Made by a program: the position numbers and the translations under genes. From assembly GCA_945861465.1 (NCBI GenBank), contig CAMAVB010000044.1, positions 1-38,069 on the forward strand: 38,069 nucleotides of DNA, read 5' to 3'. The notes beneath the pieces are model-generated. The model searched no databases. It was not told where the DNA came from and saw only the letters and a program-made list of their open reading frames with translations. Source of the stretch: Candidatus Kuenenia stuttgartensis. Its GTDB lineage: Bacteria; Planctomycetota; Planctomycetia; Planctomycetales; Planctomycetaceae. Each line of letters begins with the position of its first letter. The first letter of the stretch is position 1. Below, in pieces: positions 1-9,098 of this stretch.

Positions 1-14
1 GTAACCGTTCACGG
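1..14 (+). repeat. IS66 terminal inverted repeat, left
   Basis: GTAACCGTTCACGG. It is the perfect reverse complement of 1491-1504. The pairing stops at base 15. The transposase stop codon lies within it. Confidence 0.88.
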
Positions 15-1442
15 GTTGAACAGGATGCACGGAGCAGATTCGCCTTTGAGGCTGGCATCGACGGCATCGCAGAGCCACTGGTAGATGGGGCGTTTCTGGA
101 GGCGGCAGGTTTCTGAGATAGTCAGCATCCGTTCGATGAAGCGACTGCCCGCTTCACTCTGAGTTCCGAATGAAAGCTTGCGATAGATCACGGCAGGTCG
201 CAGCGCGCGTTCGGCGGTGTTGTTGGTCGGTTCGATGCCTTGAATGTCGGCAAACGTCCATAACCAGTCGCGGTGCTCATACAATTCTTTGCACATGCCC
301 TTCAGGCGCGTGTTTCCACTGCACCTTCCGCGCAGCAACAGGTGATTCACGGTGTCGCGAACGGGCTCCATCTGTGCCTGAAACGTTTCCCATGAGATTT
401 CGCCCGACTTATGCCGATGCCAAATGCTGAACATGATTCCGACTTGTCGTTTCAAATCGAAACCCAGCCGTTTCACCCGATTATCATGATGTTCGACCAA
501 AGCCTGAATGTCGCGTGACAAATGAGCCCAGCACCACTGCAGGCGTTTGGCTCGCCAGTACATTTTTGCCCGATCGCAGTTGATGATTCCCTTGAAGTTA
601 CCGCCCAGGAGTTTTGGAAGAGCCGTTGCCGCTCGACTCGAAAACACGGCGAAGACGGCAAACGTGGAAGTCACTGCGGTCCACAACCATGCCTTCTCAT
701 TCGCCTGCTTTGTCGGTGTTTCGTCCATGAATACCTGATGTTCGTATTCCAGCCGGCTTCTCAGATCCTCGTACGGTTGCTCGAGCGCTGCCGCAACGCG
801 ATTCTGCATGTTGACCGTGGATGCCGGGCAGCAGGGCATGTTCAGCAGATCGGTCAGAAACATGGCTGCACGGCGTTTACTTTGCCTGAAGTGGCCCATC
901 AGCAACGCCGTGAAGGCGAGTAACTTCGCTCCGAACTGGCCCGTCGGGACACCAGGAGGCAGTTCAGCACAGGTCATGGTTCCGCAGCATTCGCAGGTGA
1001 GCCGGTGCCTTTGGTATTCCGTGATGAGCGGCTCAATCTTCGGCAGGTCCCAGACCTGATGTCGCAGCGGTTCTGCGTCAGTCCCTTTGAGTCCCTCGCC
1101 ACAGCGTCGGCATTCTGTCGGAAGCAGTGGAATCACTTCCGTACATCGTTCGACCGGAACAAGTTCGCGAACAGTGCGTTTGTGTCCGTTCTGCCCGCCA
1201 CGTTTTTTCTTTGATTTCGATTTTGGCGTGGCCGGAGGTCGAGCATGCGGATGCAGAGTCGAAGGGGGCACGGAAGAATTCTTTGGTGTCAGCTTCTTGA
1301 CCTGAGCCTTCAGTTCGTCAATCTCGGCCTGCATACGGGCCTGCATCTCTGCCATCTGAATCATCAGCGACTCGACAAACGCCCTCACACCTGGCGTCAT
1401 CTCCGCTAACAGTTCCGGTGGTATGTCAGACATCCGTGTCAT
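9..1442 (-). CDS. IS66-family transposase (TnpC type)
   Basis: DDE transposase that moves the surrounding element. The 477-aa protein has the order expected for IS66 TnpC: an N-terminal coiled-coil/leucine-zipper-like stretch (about residues 28-52), a basic linker, a zinc-finger region with CRRC at 111-114 and CECC at 150-153, then the catalytic domain. Likely catalytic residues are Asp240 (FMDETPTK), Asp290 (INCDRAKMYW) and Glu411 (NNTAERALRP). The length is normal for the family, there is no internal stop, and the stop codon lies inside the left terminal repeat. The gene therefore looks intact. Activity cannot be judged from sequence alone. Confidence 0.95.
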   Translation of the reverse strand: MTRMSDIPPELLAEMTPGVRAFVESLMIQMAEMQARMQAEIDELKAQVKKLTPKNSSVPPSTLHPHARPPATPKSKSKKKRGGQNGHKRTVRELVPVERCTEVIPLLPTECRRCGEGLKGTDAEPLRHQVWDLPKIEPLITEYQRHRLTCECCGTMTCAELPPGVPTGQFGAKLLAFTALLMGHFRQSKRRAAMFLTDLLNMPCCPASTVNMQNRVAAALEQPYEDLRSRLEYEHQVFMDETPTKQANEKAWLWTAVTSTFAVFAVFSSRAATALPKLLGGNFKGIINCDRAKMYWRAKRLQWCWAHLSRDIQALVEHHDNRVKRLGFDLKRQVGIMFSIWHRHKSGEISWETFQAQMEPVRDTVNHLLLRGRCSGNTRLKGMCKELYEHRDWLWTFADIQGIEPTNNTAERALRPAVIYRKLSFGTQSEAGSRFIERMLTISETCRLQKRPIYQWLCDAVDASLKGESAPCILFNP

Positions 1443-1490
1443 GCACGTGATGTCTCAGATTATCAAATTTTTGTACAGACCAATCCCGGG

Positions 1491-1504
1491 CCGTGAACGG
1501 TTAC
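1491..1504 (-). repeat. IS66 terminal inverted repeat, right
   Basis: CCGTGAACGGTTAC, the mate of 1-14. It lies 48 bp upstream of the transposase start, so the transposase promoter should be between 1443 and 1490. Confidence 0.88.
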
Positions 1505-1543
1505 AGTTGTTTCCCCTCTCGAACTGGCTCAGGAGCTAAGCAT

Positions 1544-2568
<1,025 letters not shown>

Positions 2569-2791
2569 GTTGATTGGGCAATCTGATTAAAAAGTGGCCG
2601 TGGCGACGTCGGGCTTGGAAAAGGGGTCAGTGGCAGGTGCAACCCAATTCCTGAGTCCTCACGTCGCACCGGAAACGGAGTTCATTTGTTCTTCGGAATG
2701 GTCACGCAGGGTTTAGCTGTATCAATGAATTTCTCCGTACGATTACGGCGAGCGAGTTGGCCGTGAAGCCCTGTCAACGTTAGGCCTCTGC

Positions 2792-3850
2792 GTGTCTGGT
2801 CAATTATCATACTGCATCGGGTATCTCGGCGCCGATTGGTGGGGAAGTGATGCCCGAGCCCTGGCGACGGAACTGCGATCACAGGGGCATTTACTGGTCG
2901 AACGGCACTACGAGGACTATTTTTCCACAAAATGGCGAAGTTTTGCGCTGCGTGCTTTTCGCCGCCTGTCTCGTCCGCTGATGGCGGCCGAATACAACCG
3001 TGCCGTTTGTGAATTGCTTGACATCGGGGCTCTGGATTTCCTGCTGGCGTTTAAGGGGATGCTGCTGGACGAATCAACGCTGCTGAAGTTTCGGAAACTC
3101 GGCAAGCCGTGCTACTGCGTTTACCCCGACGTCAGCTATCGGGATCATGGAGAAAATATCTGGAAGTGCCTGCCGCATTATGACTGTGTTTTTACAACAA
3201 AGTCCTATCATCTTGAAGATCCGGAATTGGTGAAGCGCGTTCGTTGCCTGCAATATGTTCCTCATGGATTTGACCCGGAAGTGCATCGGCCTGTGACGCT
3301 TACGGCCAGACTCAAAGAATACTACGGCTGTGATGTTTCGTTTGTTGGGGTGTGGTCACCGAAAAAAGAACAGATTCTGTCCGCTGTCATTGATGCGTTG
3401 CCAGATGTAGATCTCAGAATCTGGGGACCGTTCTGGAATCGGGCGCAAGAGTCCGTTCGGCGTTGCTGGCAGAAGCGAAGTGCTTACGGCGATGAGCTGG
3501 CGGCGATTTGTTCCTGTTCGAGAATCAATCTTGGACTGCTGAGCGAGGCAGGGCAGGGCACCGTCGAGGGGGACCGCACGACGGCCAGAACCTGGCAGAT
3601 TCCGGCCTGCGGCGGTTTTCTGCTTCACGAAGATACAAACGAACTGAGCGCCGCATTTGCTGTGGGTGAAGAGGCAGCGGTATTTTCCACATGCGCAGAT
3701 CTGGTTTCCCGGATCAGTCAGTATCTGCACGACTCCGAAGGACGAGAACGGATTCGGCTTGCCGGCCATCAGCGCTGTTGGACATCACTGTATTCATATC
3801 GCGCTGCGGCGGAGCGGGTGCTGACGTTTCATCGGAATCGGTCGCCATGA
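2792..3850 (+). CDS. CgeB-like family 1 glycosyltransferase
   Basis: Probably transfers a sugar in synthesis of a surface polysaccharide; donor and acceptor are unknown. The N-terminus (YCIGYLGADWWGSDARALATELRSQGH) looks like the first Rossmann domain of the CgeB/DUF3880-type group. The central VFTTKSYH...YVPHGFDPEVHRP and the C-terminal EGDRTTARTWQIPACGGFLLHEDTNEL are characteristic of this group's donor-binding half. The start is a GTG at 2792; the frame is open only to about 2729 upstream and offers no ATG, and the first residues align with where such proteins usually begin. There is no clear ribosome-binding site. Its stop overlaps the next start as ATGA. It is the first gene of the polysaccharide cluster. 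Confidence 0.85.
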   Translation: MSGQLSYCIGYLGADWWGSDARALATELRSQGHLLVERHYEDYFSTKWRSFALRAFRRLSRPLMAAEYNRAVCELLDIGALDFLLAFKGMLLDESTLLKFRKLGKPCYCVYPDVSYRDHGENIWKCLPHYDCVFTTKSYHLEDPELVKRVRCLQYVPHGFDPEVHRPVTLTARLKEYYGCDVSFVGVWSPKKEQILSAVIDALPDVDLRIWGPFWNRAQESVRRCWQKRSAYGDELAAICSCSRINLGLLSEAGQGTVEGDRTTARTWQIPACGGFLLHEDTNELSAAFAVGEEAAVFSTCADLVSRISQYLHDSEGRERIRLAGHQRCWTSLYSYRAAAERVLTFHRNRSP

Positions 3851-4608
3851 TCCTGATGTACCACCATGTGTGCCCATTGCCCGAGATTCCGCCTGTGGAT
3901 CAACAAGCCCGGCTTGAAGGGTGGCGATACACTATCGCACCGGCGGCGTTTGAATGGCAATTGCTGGAAATCGCCAGACGCGGCTTTCGGTATGTGACAT
4001 TTGACGAGTATGTGGCGGAACTTGGAACGAACAGGCGAAATTCGGGCTACCTTGCCACGGTGACCTTTGATGATGGTTGGCGTGACAATTTCGATTATGC
4101 GTTCCCGATCCTGCAGACGCATGGGATTCCCGCGACGTTCTTCATCGTCTCGCGCGAAATGGATGGCGTGGCCGGTGATCGCCGCATGACGCCCAACCAA
4201 CTTTGCCGATTGAAGGCTGGCGGGATGACGATCGGCGCTCATTCGCGGACTCATCCCAATCTGGCTTTGCTCAGCAGCCAGTCGCTTGCCGATGAATTGC
4301 GGGGTTCAAAGGAAGATCTGGAGTCAATTCTGGGCACATCCGTGAATTACCTTGCCTATCCGGGCGGAAGGTTCAACCGCGCTGTCGTGAAGGCGGCTCA
4401 ACAAGCAGATTTCAAAGCGGCCTGTTCTGTGATTGGCTGGGGGCAGAATTCTGAGGCATCGCGGTTTTGGCTTTATCGCGACGTGTTCAGTGATCGGCTT
4501 GACAGTCTGTCCGATCGATTACGATTGAATGCCTGGTCGCGAAGAATATTTCGTTGGAAGGCGGCACGACTACTGGGACGCATGCTGCGAGTGAGAACCC
4601 ATGAGTGA
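3847..4608 (+). CDS. polysaccharide deacetylase (NodB homology domain)
   Basis: Carbohydrate esterase family 4 protein, expected to remove N- or O-acetyl groups from a polysaccharide. The ATG at 3847 overlaps the previous stop (ATGA) and gives MILMYHHVCP, the usual beginning of this family; a longer frame from 3691 only runs back through the preceding gene. Visible motifs in the 253-aa protein are TFDDGW at 73-78 (catalytic base and metal-binding Asp), HSRTH at 132-136 (metal-binding His pair) and YPGG (motif 3). No signal peptide is apparent, so it may act in the cytoplasm or leave by another route. The overlaps on both sides indicate translational coupling with the glycosyltransferase and the polymerase. 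Confidence 0.9.
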   Translation: MILMYHHVCPLPEIPPVDQQARLEGWRYTIAPAAFEWQLLEIARRGFRYVTFDEYVAELGTNRRNSGYLATVTFDDGWRDNFDYAFPILQTHGIPATFFIVSREMDGVAGDRRMTPNQLCRLKAGGMTIGAHSRTHPNLALLSSQSLADELRGSKEDLESILGTSVNYLAYPGGRFNRAVVKAAQQADFKAACSVIGWGQNSEASRFWLYRDVFSDRLDSLSDRLRLNAWSRRIFRWKAARLLGRMLRVRTHE

Positions 4609-6046
4609 GCAACTGAGCAGCACACAGAAGCGATATGCGTGGATACGTTCCGCCATCGAACGCCGCAGTGCGTCCACATTTGGCATTGTTCTGGTCGTCG
4701 TGCTGGGATTGATCGGTGCCGTTCAGGGGCTTCCAAATTGGTTTAGCATCCTTGTTGTCACGGGAGTCATTGCTTATGAGTTTCAAAAGCGACTTGATCA
4801 GGGGGTGCCGCTGCTGCAGCTGACGTGCCTGATTGCCGTACTGCAGTGGCTGGTGGGACCACTGCTTAGCTACTCATCGGACAATCCGATCGAACGCTAC
4901 ACGATGTCGGTTCCGGCAGAGCAGTACTTTCGTTTTGCAATTCCCGCAACAGCCTTGTACGTCGCCGTGATGCTGTTCGCCGGAGCCTCAGTCATCCAGA
5001 AGAATCTATTGCAGCAAATCGATCGCCGAAAGTTTTTCACGATCGGTGTCCTGTTGAACATTGTGGCGATTATTGCGGCGTTTGCTGCGACGCGGGTTTC
5101 AGGATCACTGGCATTCCTGTTGCATCTCATCTCTCAGATGCGATATGTGGGAGCCATCTATTTCCTGCTCTCCAGAAGTCAGGTGCGGCTCGTCTTCGCC
5201 GGACTTTCCTGCATCCAGCTGTTTTCAGGTTCGCTGGGAGCCGGAATGTTTCATGACATGATCCTCTGGCTGGCGATTCTGTTTTGCTATTGGTTCGCCC
5301 AAAAGAAACGCACGACCCTGTTTAAGACTGTCGTGTTGGCAGCCACGACCGTGTCCTTGTTTTCGATTCAGGTTGTCAAACAGGAATACCGACAACAGCT
5401 CCGCCAGGGAGCGCAGCCCAATCTGTTCCGTTTGGTAATTGACTACGTCACGCCCGGCGGTCAGGCTTGGGAAACAGGCGTCTTATCGCTGGCGATCACA
5501 CGGTTGAATCAGGGATGGATTATCTCGGCCGTCATGTGGAACGTTCCGGAGAACGAGCCATTTGCAGGCGGCGAGACTGTCAAGCAGGCGGTGCTCGGTT
5601 CGCTCGTGCCAAGGTTCTTGTGGGCAGACAAGGCGAAGGCAGGTGGTCGAGAAAGTTTTCGCCGTTTCACAGGCCTGCGGATATTGGACAGTACGTCCAT
5701 GGCGATTAGTCCGTTAGGCGAGGCGTATGCCAATTTCGGAGAACTCTGGGGAACAATCTTCATGGTCGCCTTTGGGTCATTCTTCGCATTGTTCTATCGC
5801 CTGACCCTCTGGCATTGTCTCAAGTATCCGACTTTTTTGTTTTGGATTCCGCTCATTTTCTATCAGGCCATCAAGGCTGAGACAGAACTGCTGGTCATCA
5901 TGAATCAGCTTGTGAAAGGATCGGTCGTCGCGTTTGGCTGTCACTTCCTGGTGGAGAAAGTATTCCCCACACGGATTCGCAACTTGACTCCGGCAAACCC
6001 TGCCGGGGCACAGCCAACTGGCGTGGGCTTCAACGTCTCGCCGTAA
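4601..6046 (+). CDS. Wzy-like O-antigen/exopolysaccharide polymerase
   Basis: Polytopic inner-membrane protein of 481 aa with roughly ten hydrophobic segments and a long central hydrophilic loop (about residues 255-370). It most likely polymerises oligosaccharide repeat units. The loop and its flanks carry RLNQGWIISAVMWNVPENEPFAGGETVKQ, GSLVPRFLW and SPLGEAYANFGELWGTIF, a pattern seen in O-antigen-polymerase-type proteins. Sequence conservation in this family is weak, so the call rests on topology, these patterns and position. The ATG at 4601 overlaps the deacetylase stop by 8 bases. A Wzx flippase is not present in the window, so export must be encoded elsewhere or use another route. Confidence 0.75.
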   Translation: MSEQLSSTQKRYAWIRSAIERRSASTFGIVLVVVLGLIGAVQGLPNWFSILVVTGVIAYEFQKRLDQGVPLLQLTCLIAVLQWLVGPLLSYSSDNPIERYTMSVPAEQYFRFAIPATALYVAVMLFAGASVIQKNLLQQIDRRKFFTIGVLLNIVAIIAAFAATRVSGSLAFLLHLISQMRYVGAIYFLLSRSQVRLVFAGLSCIQLFSGSLGAGMFHDMILWLAILFCYWFAQKKRTTLFKTVVLAATTVSLFSIQVVKQEYRQQLRQGAQPNLFRLVIDYVTPGGQAWETGVLSLAITRLNQGWIISAVMWNVPENEPFAGGETVKQAVLGSLVPRFLWADKAKAGGRESFRRFTGLRILDSTSMAISPLGEAYANFGELWGTIFMVAFGSFFALFYRLTLWHCLKYPTFLFWIPLIFYQAIKAETELLVIMNQLVKGSVVAFGCHFLVEKVFPTRIRNLTPANPAGAQPTGVGFNVSP

Positions 6047-6359
6047 GCCGTGCGACGCTGGGGTGCTGTTGATTTACTTGATCGTGGGATAAGCTGCCAG
6101 CTTGTCATTGCTGTGCAAAAAACGAGTGGTTTTCTCCAATCGATGCCAGGCTGGACCGCCCCAGTCCAGGGGAAACTTAAACAGACCGCCAGCAATTCCC
6201 GGTCATTGATTCCCCCCTTGATCTCACCGCGTATGAATCGGCGAGGGGCCATCGCGTAGTTCAGACGACAACCCCCAATGGCAGGCCAGCTGGAAGCTTA
6301 CCCCACGAATCTTGATCGCGCGGGAACTCGTGCGGCTGTGTGGTGAAGAGGTAGATGTA
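6047..6359. other. spacer between polymerase and GT4 gene
   Basis: No gene is supported here. The spacer interrupts an otherwise tightly packed cluster. It contains one copy of a dispersed 23-bp repeat (6084-6106). The frame of the downstream GT4 gene stays open upstream, but its translation there does not resemble the family. A different frame around 6208-6318 reads VIDSPLDLTAYESARG before a TGA, which could be chance or a decayed fragment. Confidence 0.5.
6084..6106 (+). repeat. dispersed 23-bp repeat, copy 1
   Basis: This segment, with the core AAGCTGCCAGCTT, is an exact reverse complement of 33347-33369. The core itself is a hairpin (AAGCTG, c, CAGCTT). Two perfect 23-bp copies 27 kb apart in intergenic DNA suggest an interspersed repeat family. 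Confidence 0.85.
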
Positions 6360-7358
6360 GTGCGAGTGGTTCAGTTTCAGCGTCGTCCTGTGCCGACTCA
6401 ATTCAGTGTGGAAGGATACTTTGACCGCGTCCGTAGCCAGCTGGCTGAAAAGGCTGATATCGTCCCGCACGTCCTGCCGCGCTACAGTCGTGGTGTCTGG
6501 GGACGGCTTCGCAATATATGCTATGCCGCCCGACATCAGGACGACGTCAACCATGTCACCGGCGACGTACATTATGCAGCACTCCTGCTGCCGCGACGCA
6601 AGACGATCCTGACTGTGCTGGACTGTCAGATTCTGGACCGCCTGAAAGGTTGGCGCAGGGCCGTCGTCAAGTTTTTGTGGTACACACTGCCTGTCCGCCG
6701 TGTTTCACGTATCACGGTGATCTCTGAGGAAACGAAGCGACAACTGTTACGGGAAGTGAATTTTCCTGCAGATTACGTGTATGTGATCCCGGTCTCCGTG
6801 TCGGAGTTGTATCACCCATCCCCGCAACCGTTTTGCGATGAATGTCCTCGAATTCTTCAGGTCGGGACAAAGGCCAACAAGAATGTCGTGCGACTCGTCA
6901 AAGCTCTGCAGGGGATTCGTTGCCGCCTGGAAATTGTCGGACCGATTGATCAGGAATTGAAGTCATTGCTGGAAGTCTGTCAGGTCGATTACAGAGCTTT
7001 CGGAAGGCTGACGGATTCGGAGCTTGTCGAAAGATATGAGCAGGCTGATGTCATCAGTTTCGTATCCACTTACGAAGGCTTCGGAATGCCGATTGTGGAA
7101 GCCCAGTGTGTGGAACGCGTGTGTGTCACGTCGAACTGTTCTTCCATGCCGGAGGTCGCAGGGAATGGAGCGTGTCTGGTTGACCCCTTTGATGTACAAT
7201 CCATCCGCCAGGGGTTTCAGCGTGTGATTTTTGATGCGGCGTATCGTGAATCGCTGATCGAAGCTGGCCGACAAAACCGTCTGCGTTTTGACGCTCAACG
7301 CATTGCCGACGCTTTTCTGAAATTGTACTGCCAGGTGTACGAGGAATCGCAGAAATAA
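6360..7358 (+). CDS. GT4-family glycosyltransferase
   Basis: GT-B glycosyltransferase, probably adding a sugar to the repeat unit made by this cluster. I place the start at GTG 6360: the purine-rich AAGAGG at 6346-6351 is 8 bases upstream, and MRVVQFQRRPVPTQFSVEGYFDRVR matches where the family normally begins. A TTG at 6312 would add 16 residues that do not fit. The 332-aa protein has the family's N-terminal half (HQDDVNHVTGDVHYAALLLP, TVLDCQILDRLKGWRR, ITVISEETKRQLL) and the C-terminal donor-binding half (RILQVGTKANKN, FVSTYEGFGMPIVEAQ, SSMPEVAGNGACLVDPFD). The EGFGMPIVEA segment holds the usual E-x7-E pair. It is separated from neighbours by about 310 and 209 bp, so it may have its own promoter. 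Confidence 0.9.
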   Translation: MRVVQFQRRPVPTQFSVEGYFDRVRSQLAEKADIVPHVLPRYSRGVWGRLRNICYAARHQDDVNHVTGDVHYAALLLPRRKTILTVLDCQILDRLKGWRRAVVKFLWYTLPVRRVSRITVISEETKRQLLREVNFPADYVYVIPVSVSELYHPSPQPFCDECPRILQVGTKANKNVVRLVKALQGIRCRLEIVGPIDQELKSLLEVCQVDYRAFGRLTDSELVERYEQADVISFVSTYEGFGMPIVEAQCVERVCVTSNCSSMPEVAGNGACLVDPFDVQSIRQGFQRVIFDAAYRESLIEAGRQNRLRFDAQRIADAFLKLYCQVYEESQK

Positions 7359-7481
7359 AAACTTGTGATTTGGCAGGTTCAGCCTGCCGGGCTGGACTTT
7401 TGCGACTTGTCGCAACAACCAAACAAGGTTGATTCATAGGCAACACGGCGACGTGGAGCGGACGTCCGCACCAACAAGAAA

Positions 7482-7531
7482 GTCCTTTCCGGCAGAAAGG
7501 ACCTACAGAAAACAGTCCTTTCCGGCAGAAA
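7482..7531. repeat. paired GTCCTTTCcggcaGAAA hairpin repeats
   Basis: A perfect hairpin, GTCCTTTC (7482-7489), loop cggca, GAAAGGAC (7495-7502), is followed by a second copy starting at 7515 whose right arm is degenerate (GAAAAAACC). They sit between two GT4 genes on the same strand and are not followed by a T-run, so they look like interspersed hairpin repeats more than a terminator. Confidence 0.75.
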
Positions 7532-7567
7532 AAACCTAACCAAGCCTGCCATTGACTGGATTCCCGC

Positions 7568-8740
7568 TTGTCTCCTCGGTTGTTGATTTGTGTCGATTGG
7601 TTTGATCCGGGGACTCGGGCCGGAGGACCGATCCGCAGTTGTGTGAATCTGATTCGGCTGCTTCATCACGATGTGAAAATCTCAGTCCTGACTGGTGATC
7701 GCGATCTCGGGGCAGAAGAATGCTATTCGAATGTCCGCTGCGGAACATGGAACAATTGGAATGGTCAGGCGACATGTTGGTACGCCACACGCAGGCAGCA
7801 TGCGACAGGAGCGTTTCTAAAGGCCTTTCGACGTGTTCAGCCGGAAACAATTTACCTGAATGGCATGTTCTCGTTCTGTGGTGCCATTGTTCCGCTGCTC
7901 AGTCTGCGTCTGCTTGAAGGCCAAACTCGCATCGTGATTGCTCCGCGAGGCATGCTGAAGGAGTCTGCACTTTCCATCAAACGATGGAAGAAGATGCCGT
8001 GGCTTACCTTTCTGCGACTGTCCGGAATTTCCGGTCGCGTTGTCTTTCACGCAACGTCCGAACAGGAAGCTGAGGAAGTGAGAGGTTGGTTTGGCACTTC
8101 AGCAACCATCCGTGTCGTTCCCAATATTCCCTGCCTGCCAGTCGAAAAGCTGAACGTCGCCCAAAAAGAATGTGGAAAGCTTCGTTTGAGTTTCACTGGT
8201 CGTGTGCATCCGGTCAAAAATCTGCTGTACCTGCTGCGACTTTTGAAGACGGTGACATGCGAATGTTCGCTCAATGTGATCGGACCGATTGAGGATGCGG
8301 CGTACGATCAGGATTGCCAACATGAGATTGCGGAGCTCCCCGGCAACGTGACCGTGAAATTTTCCGGGGCGGTCTCCAACGAGGATACCTTGCGGCTGGT
8401 TGCGGATTCTGACTTCATGGTACTGCCCACCGTCGGAGAAAATTTTGGTCACGCAATTTTCGAAGCCTTGTCGCTGGGAATTCCGGTACTCATCAGCGAT
8501 CAGACCTATTGGAAAGATTTGGAGACAGACCGGGCAGGCTGGGATTTGAATCTGTCGCAGCCCGATCAATTTTGTGCGGTGCTGGAACGGATGGGACAGA
8601 TGAGTGTTGAGGAATATCAAATGTGGCAGACGGGTGCTCATCGAAGGGCGATTCGGTTTTTTGAAGAGCACGATCTGAAGTCGGCATACGCGGAATTGTT
8701 GCTGGGACAGAACGCAGCCACTGCGCCGTCGCGTCGCTGA
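7568..8740 (+). CDS. GT4-family glycosyltransferase
   Basis: Second GT-B transferase of the cluster, 390 aa. It begins near RLLICVDWFDPGTRAGGPIRSCVNLIRLL, in which the AGGPIRS loop is typical of GT4 proteins. It continues with VIAPRGMLKESALSIKRWKK, the donor-domain start LSFTGRVHPVKNLLYLLRLL, and the E-x7-E segment LPTVGENFGHAIFEALSLGIPVLIS. The start is uncertain: TTG 7568 is the first start-like codon after an in-frame stop ending at 7555, and another TTG lies four codons later; no good ribosome-binding site precedes either. The protein otherwise looks complete. It is the last gene of the polysaccharide cluster before the PEP-CTERM gene. Confidence 0.88.
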   Translation: MSPRLLICVDWFDPGTRAGGPIRSCVNLIRLLHHDVKISVLTGDRDLGAEECYSNVRCGTWNNWNGQATCWYATRRQHATGAFLKAFRRVQPETIYLNGMFSFCGAIVPLLSLRLLEGQTRIVIAPRGMLKESALSIKRWKKMPWLTFLRLSGISGRVVFHATSEQEAEEVRGWFGTSATIRVVPNIPCLPVEKLNVAQKECGKLRLSFTGRVHPVKNLLYLLRLLKTVTCECSLNVIGPIEDAAYDQDCQHEIAELPGNVTVKFSGAVSNEDTLRLVADSDFMVLPTVGENFGHAIFEALSLGIPVLISDQTYWKDLETDRAGWDLNLSQPDQFCAVLERMGQMSVEEYQMWQTGAHRRAIRFFEEHDLKSAYAELLLGQNAATAPSRR

Positions 8741-9098
8741 TGGATTACGTAGGCGACATCGCTCCGCAACTCGTATTTTTATTCACGCCCATACGAAAAC
8801 AACGCCGTAGAGCGGTCTCTAACAAATCATTCATGGGATCGCCGCGACGCCATTGCGACTTTGCAGTCACGCTATCCCCTGCATCCAAGCGATTCCTTGT
8901 CAAATGCCTGAATTGCCGCCACAACCGATAGGCACTTCAACTTCCCTAAAACTACATTTTGGCAAAATGGGCATTCTGTCGAAAATTGCCGTTTTCTTCT
9001 TGAATTTCCCCCTAGGGAGTTTTTACCCTACGGACAACGTCAGAATACTGTTCTGTGAAGTTCTTGGATCTCTCTTAAAAACTTGGCGGTGGCAAATC
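8741..9098. other. upstream region of the PEP-CTERM gene
   Basis: A frame at 8740-8931 and an upstream extension of the PEP-CTERM frame (from 8853) are both open but lack family-like sequence or start signals, so I leave them out. The second half (8940-9098) becomes A/T-richer and holds a symmetrical CCCTAGGG/CCCTACGG pair at 9010-9033. This is likely the promoter and operator region of the PEP-CTERM gene. Confidence 0.5.
9010..9033 (+). promoter_or_regulatory. candidate operator: CCCTAGGG and CCCTACGG
   Basis: CCCTAGGG (9010-9017) is a perfect palindrome. CCCTACGG (9026-9033) is a near-copy starting exactly 16 bp later. The site lies 66-89 bp upstream of the PEP-CTERM start codon. Two similar palindromic boxes at a fixed spacing fit binding by a dimeric regulator, for example a LuxR/NarL-type response regulator. 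The regulator is not identified; this is inference from symmetry and position. Confidence 0.4.

Larger units (their letters stand above)
1..1504 (-). mobile_element. IS66-family insertion sequence, single-ORF type
   Basis: The element is bounded by a perfect 14-bp inverted repeat, GTAACCGTTCACGG at 1-14 and CCGTGAACGGTTAC at 1491-1504. IS66-family ends characteristically begin with GTAA. Between the repeats lies one large transposase gene on the minus strand and no separate tnpA or tnpB, as in the single-ORF members of the family. The left end coincides with the first base of the window, so the left flank and target duplication cannot be checked. If the usual 8-bp duplication exists, the right-hand copy would be AGTTGTTT at 1505-1512. 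The right end lies 39 bp upstream of the next start codon. Confidence 0.9.

Noticed and set aside
3691-3846. N-terminal extension of the deacetylase frame
   Set aside because: It lies wholly inside the preceding glycosyltransferase gene, and ATG 3847 gives the normal family start with an ATGA overlap.
8740-8931. 63-aa frame beginning at the GT4 stop
   Set aside because: No recognisable pattern, no ribosome-binding site, and it occupies the regulatory region of the PEP-CTERM gene.
8958-8973. sigma54-like promoter (TTGGCA and GGGCAT)
   Set aside because: The GG and GC elements are 8 bp apart; the required spacing is 10 bp.
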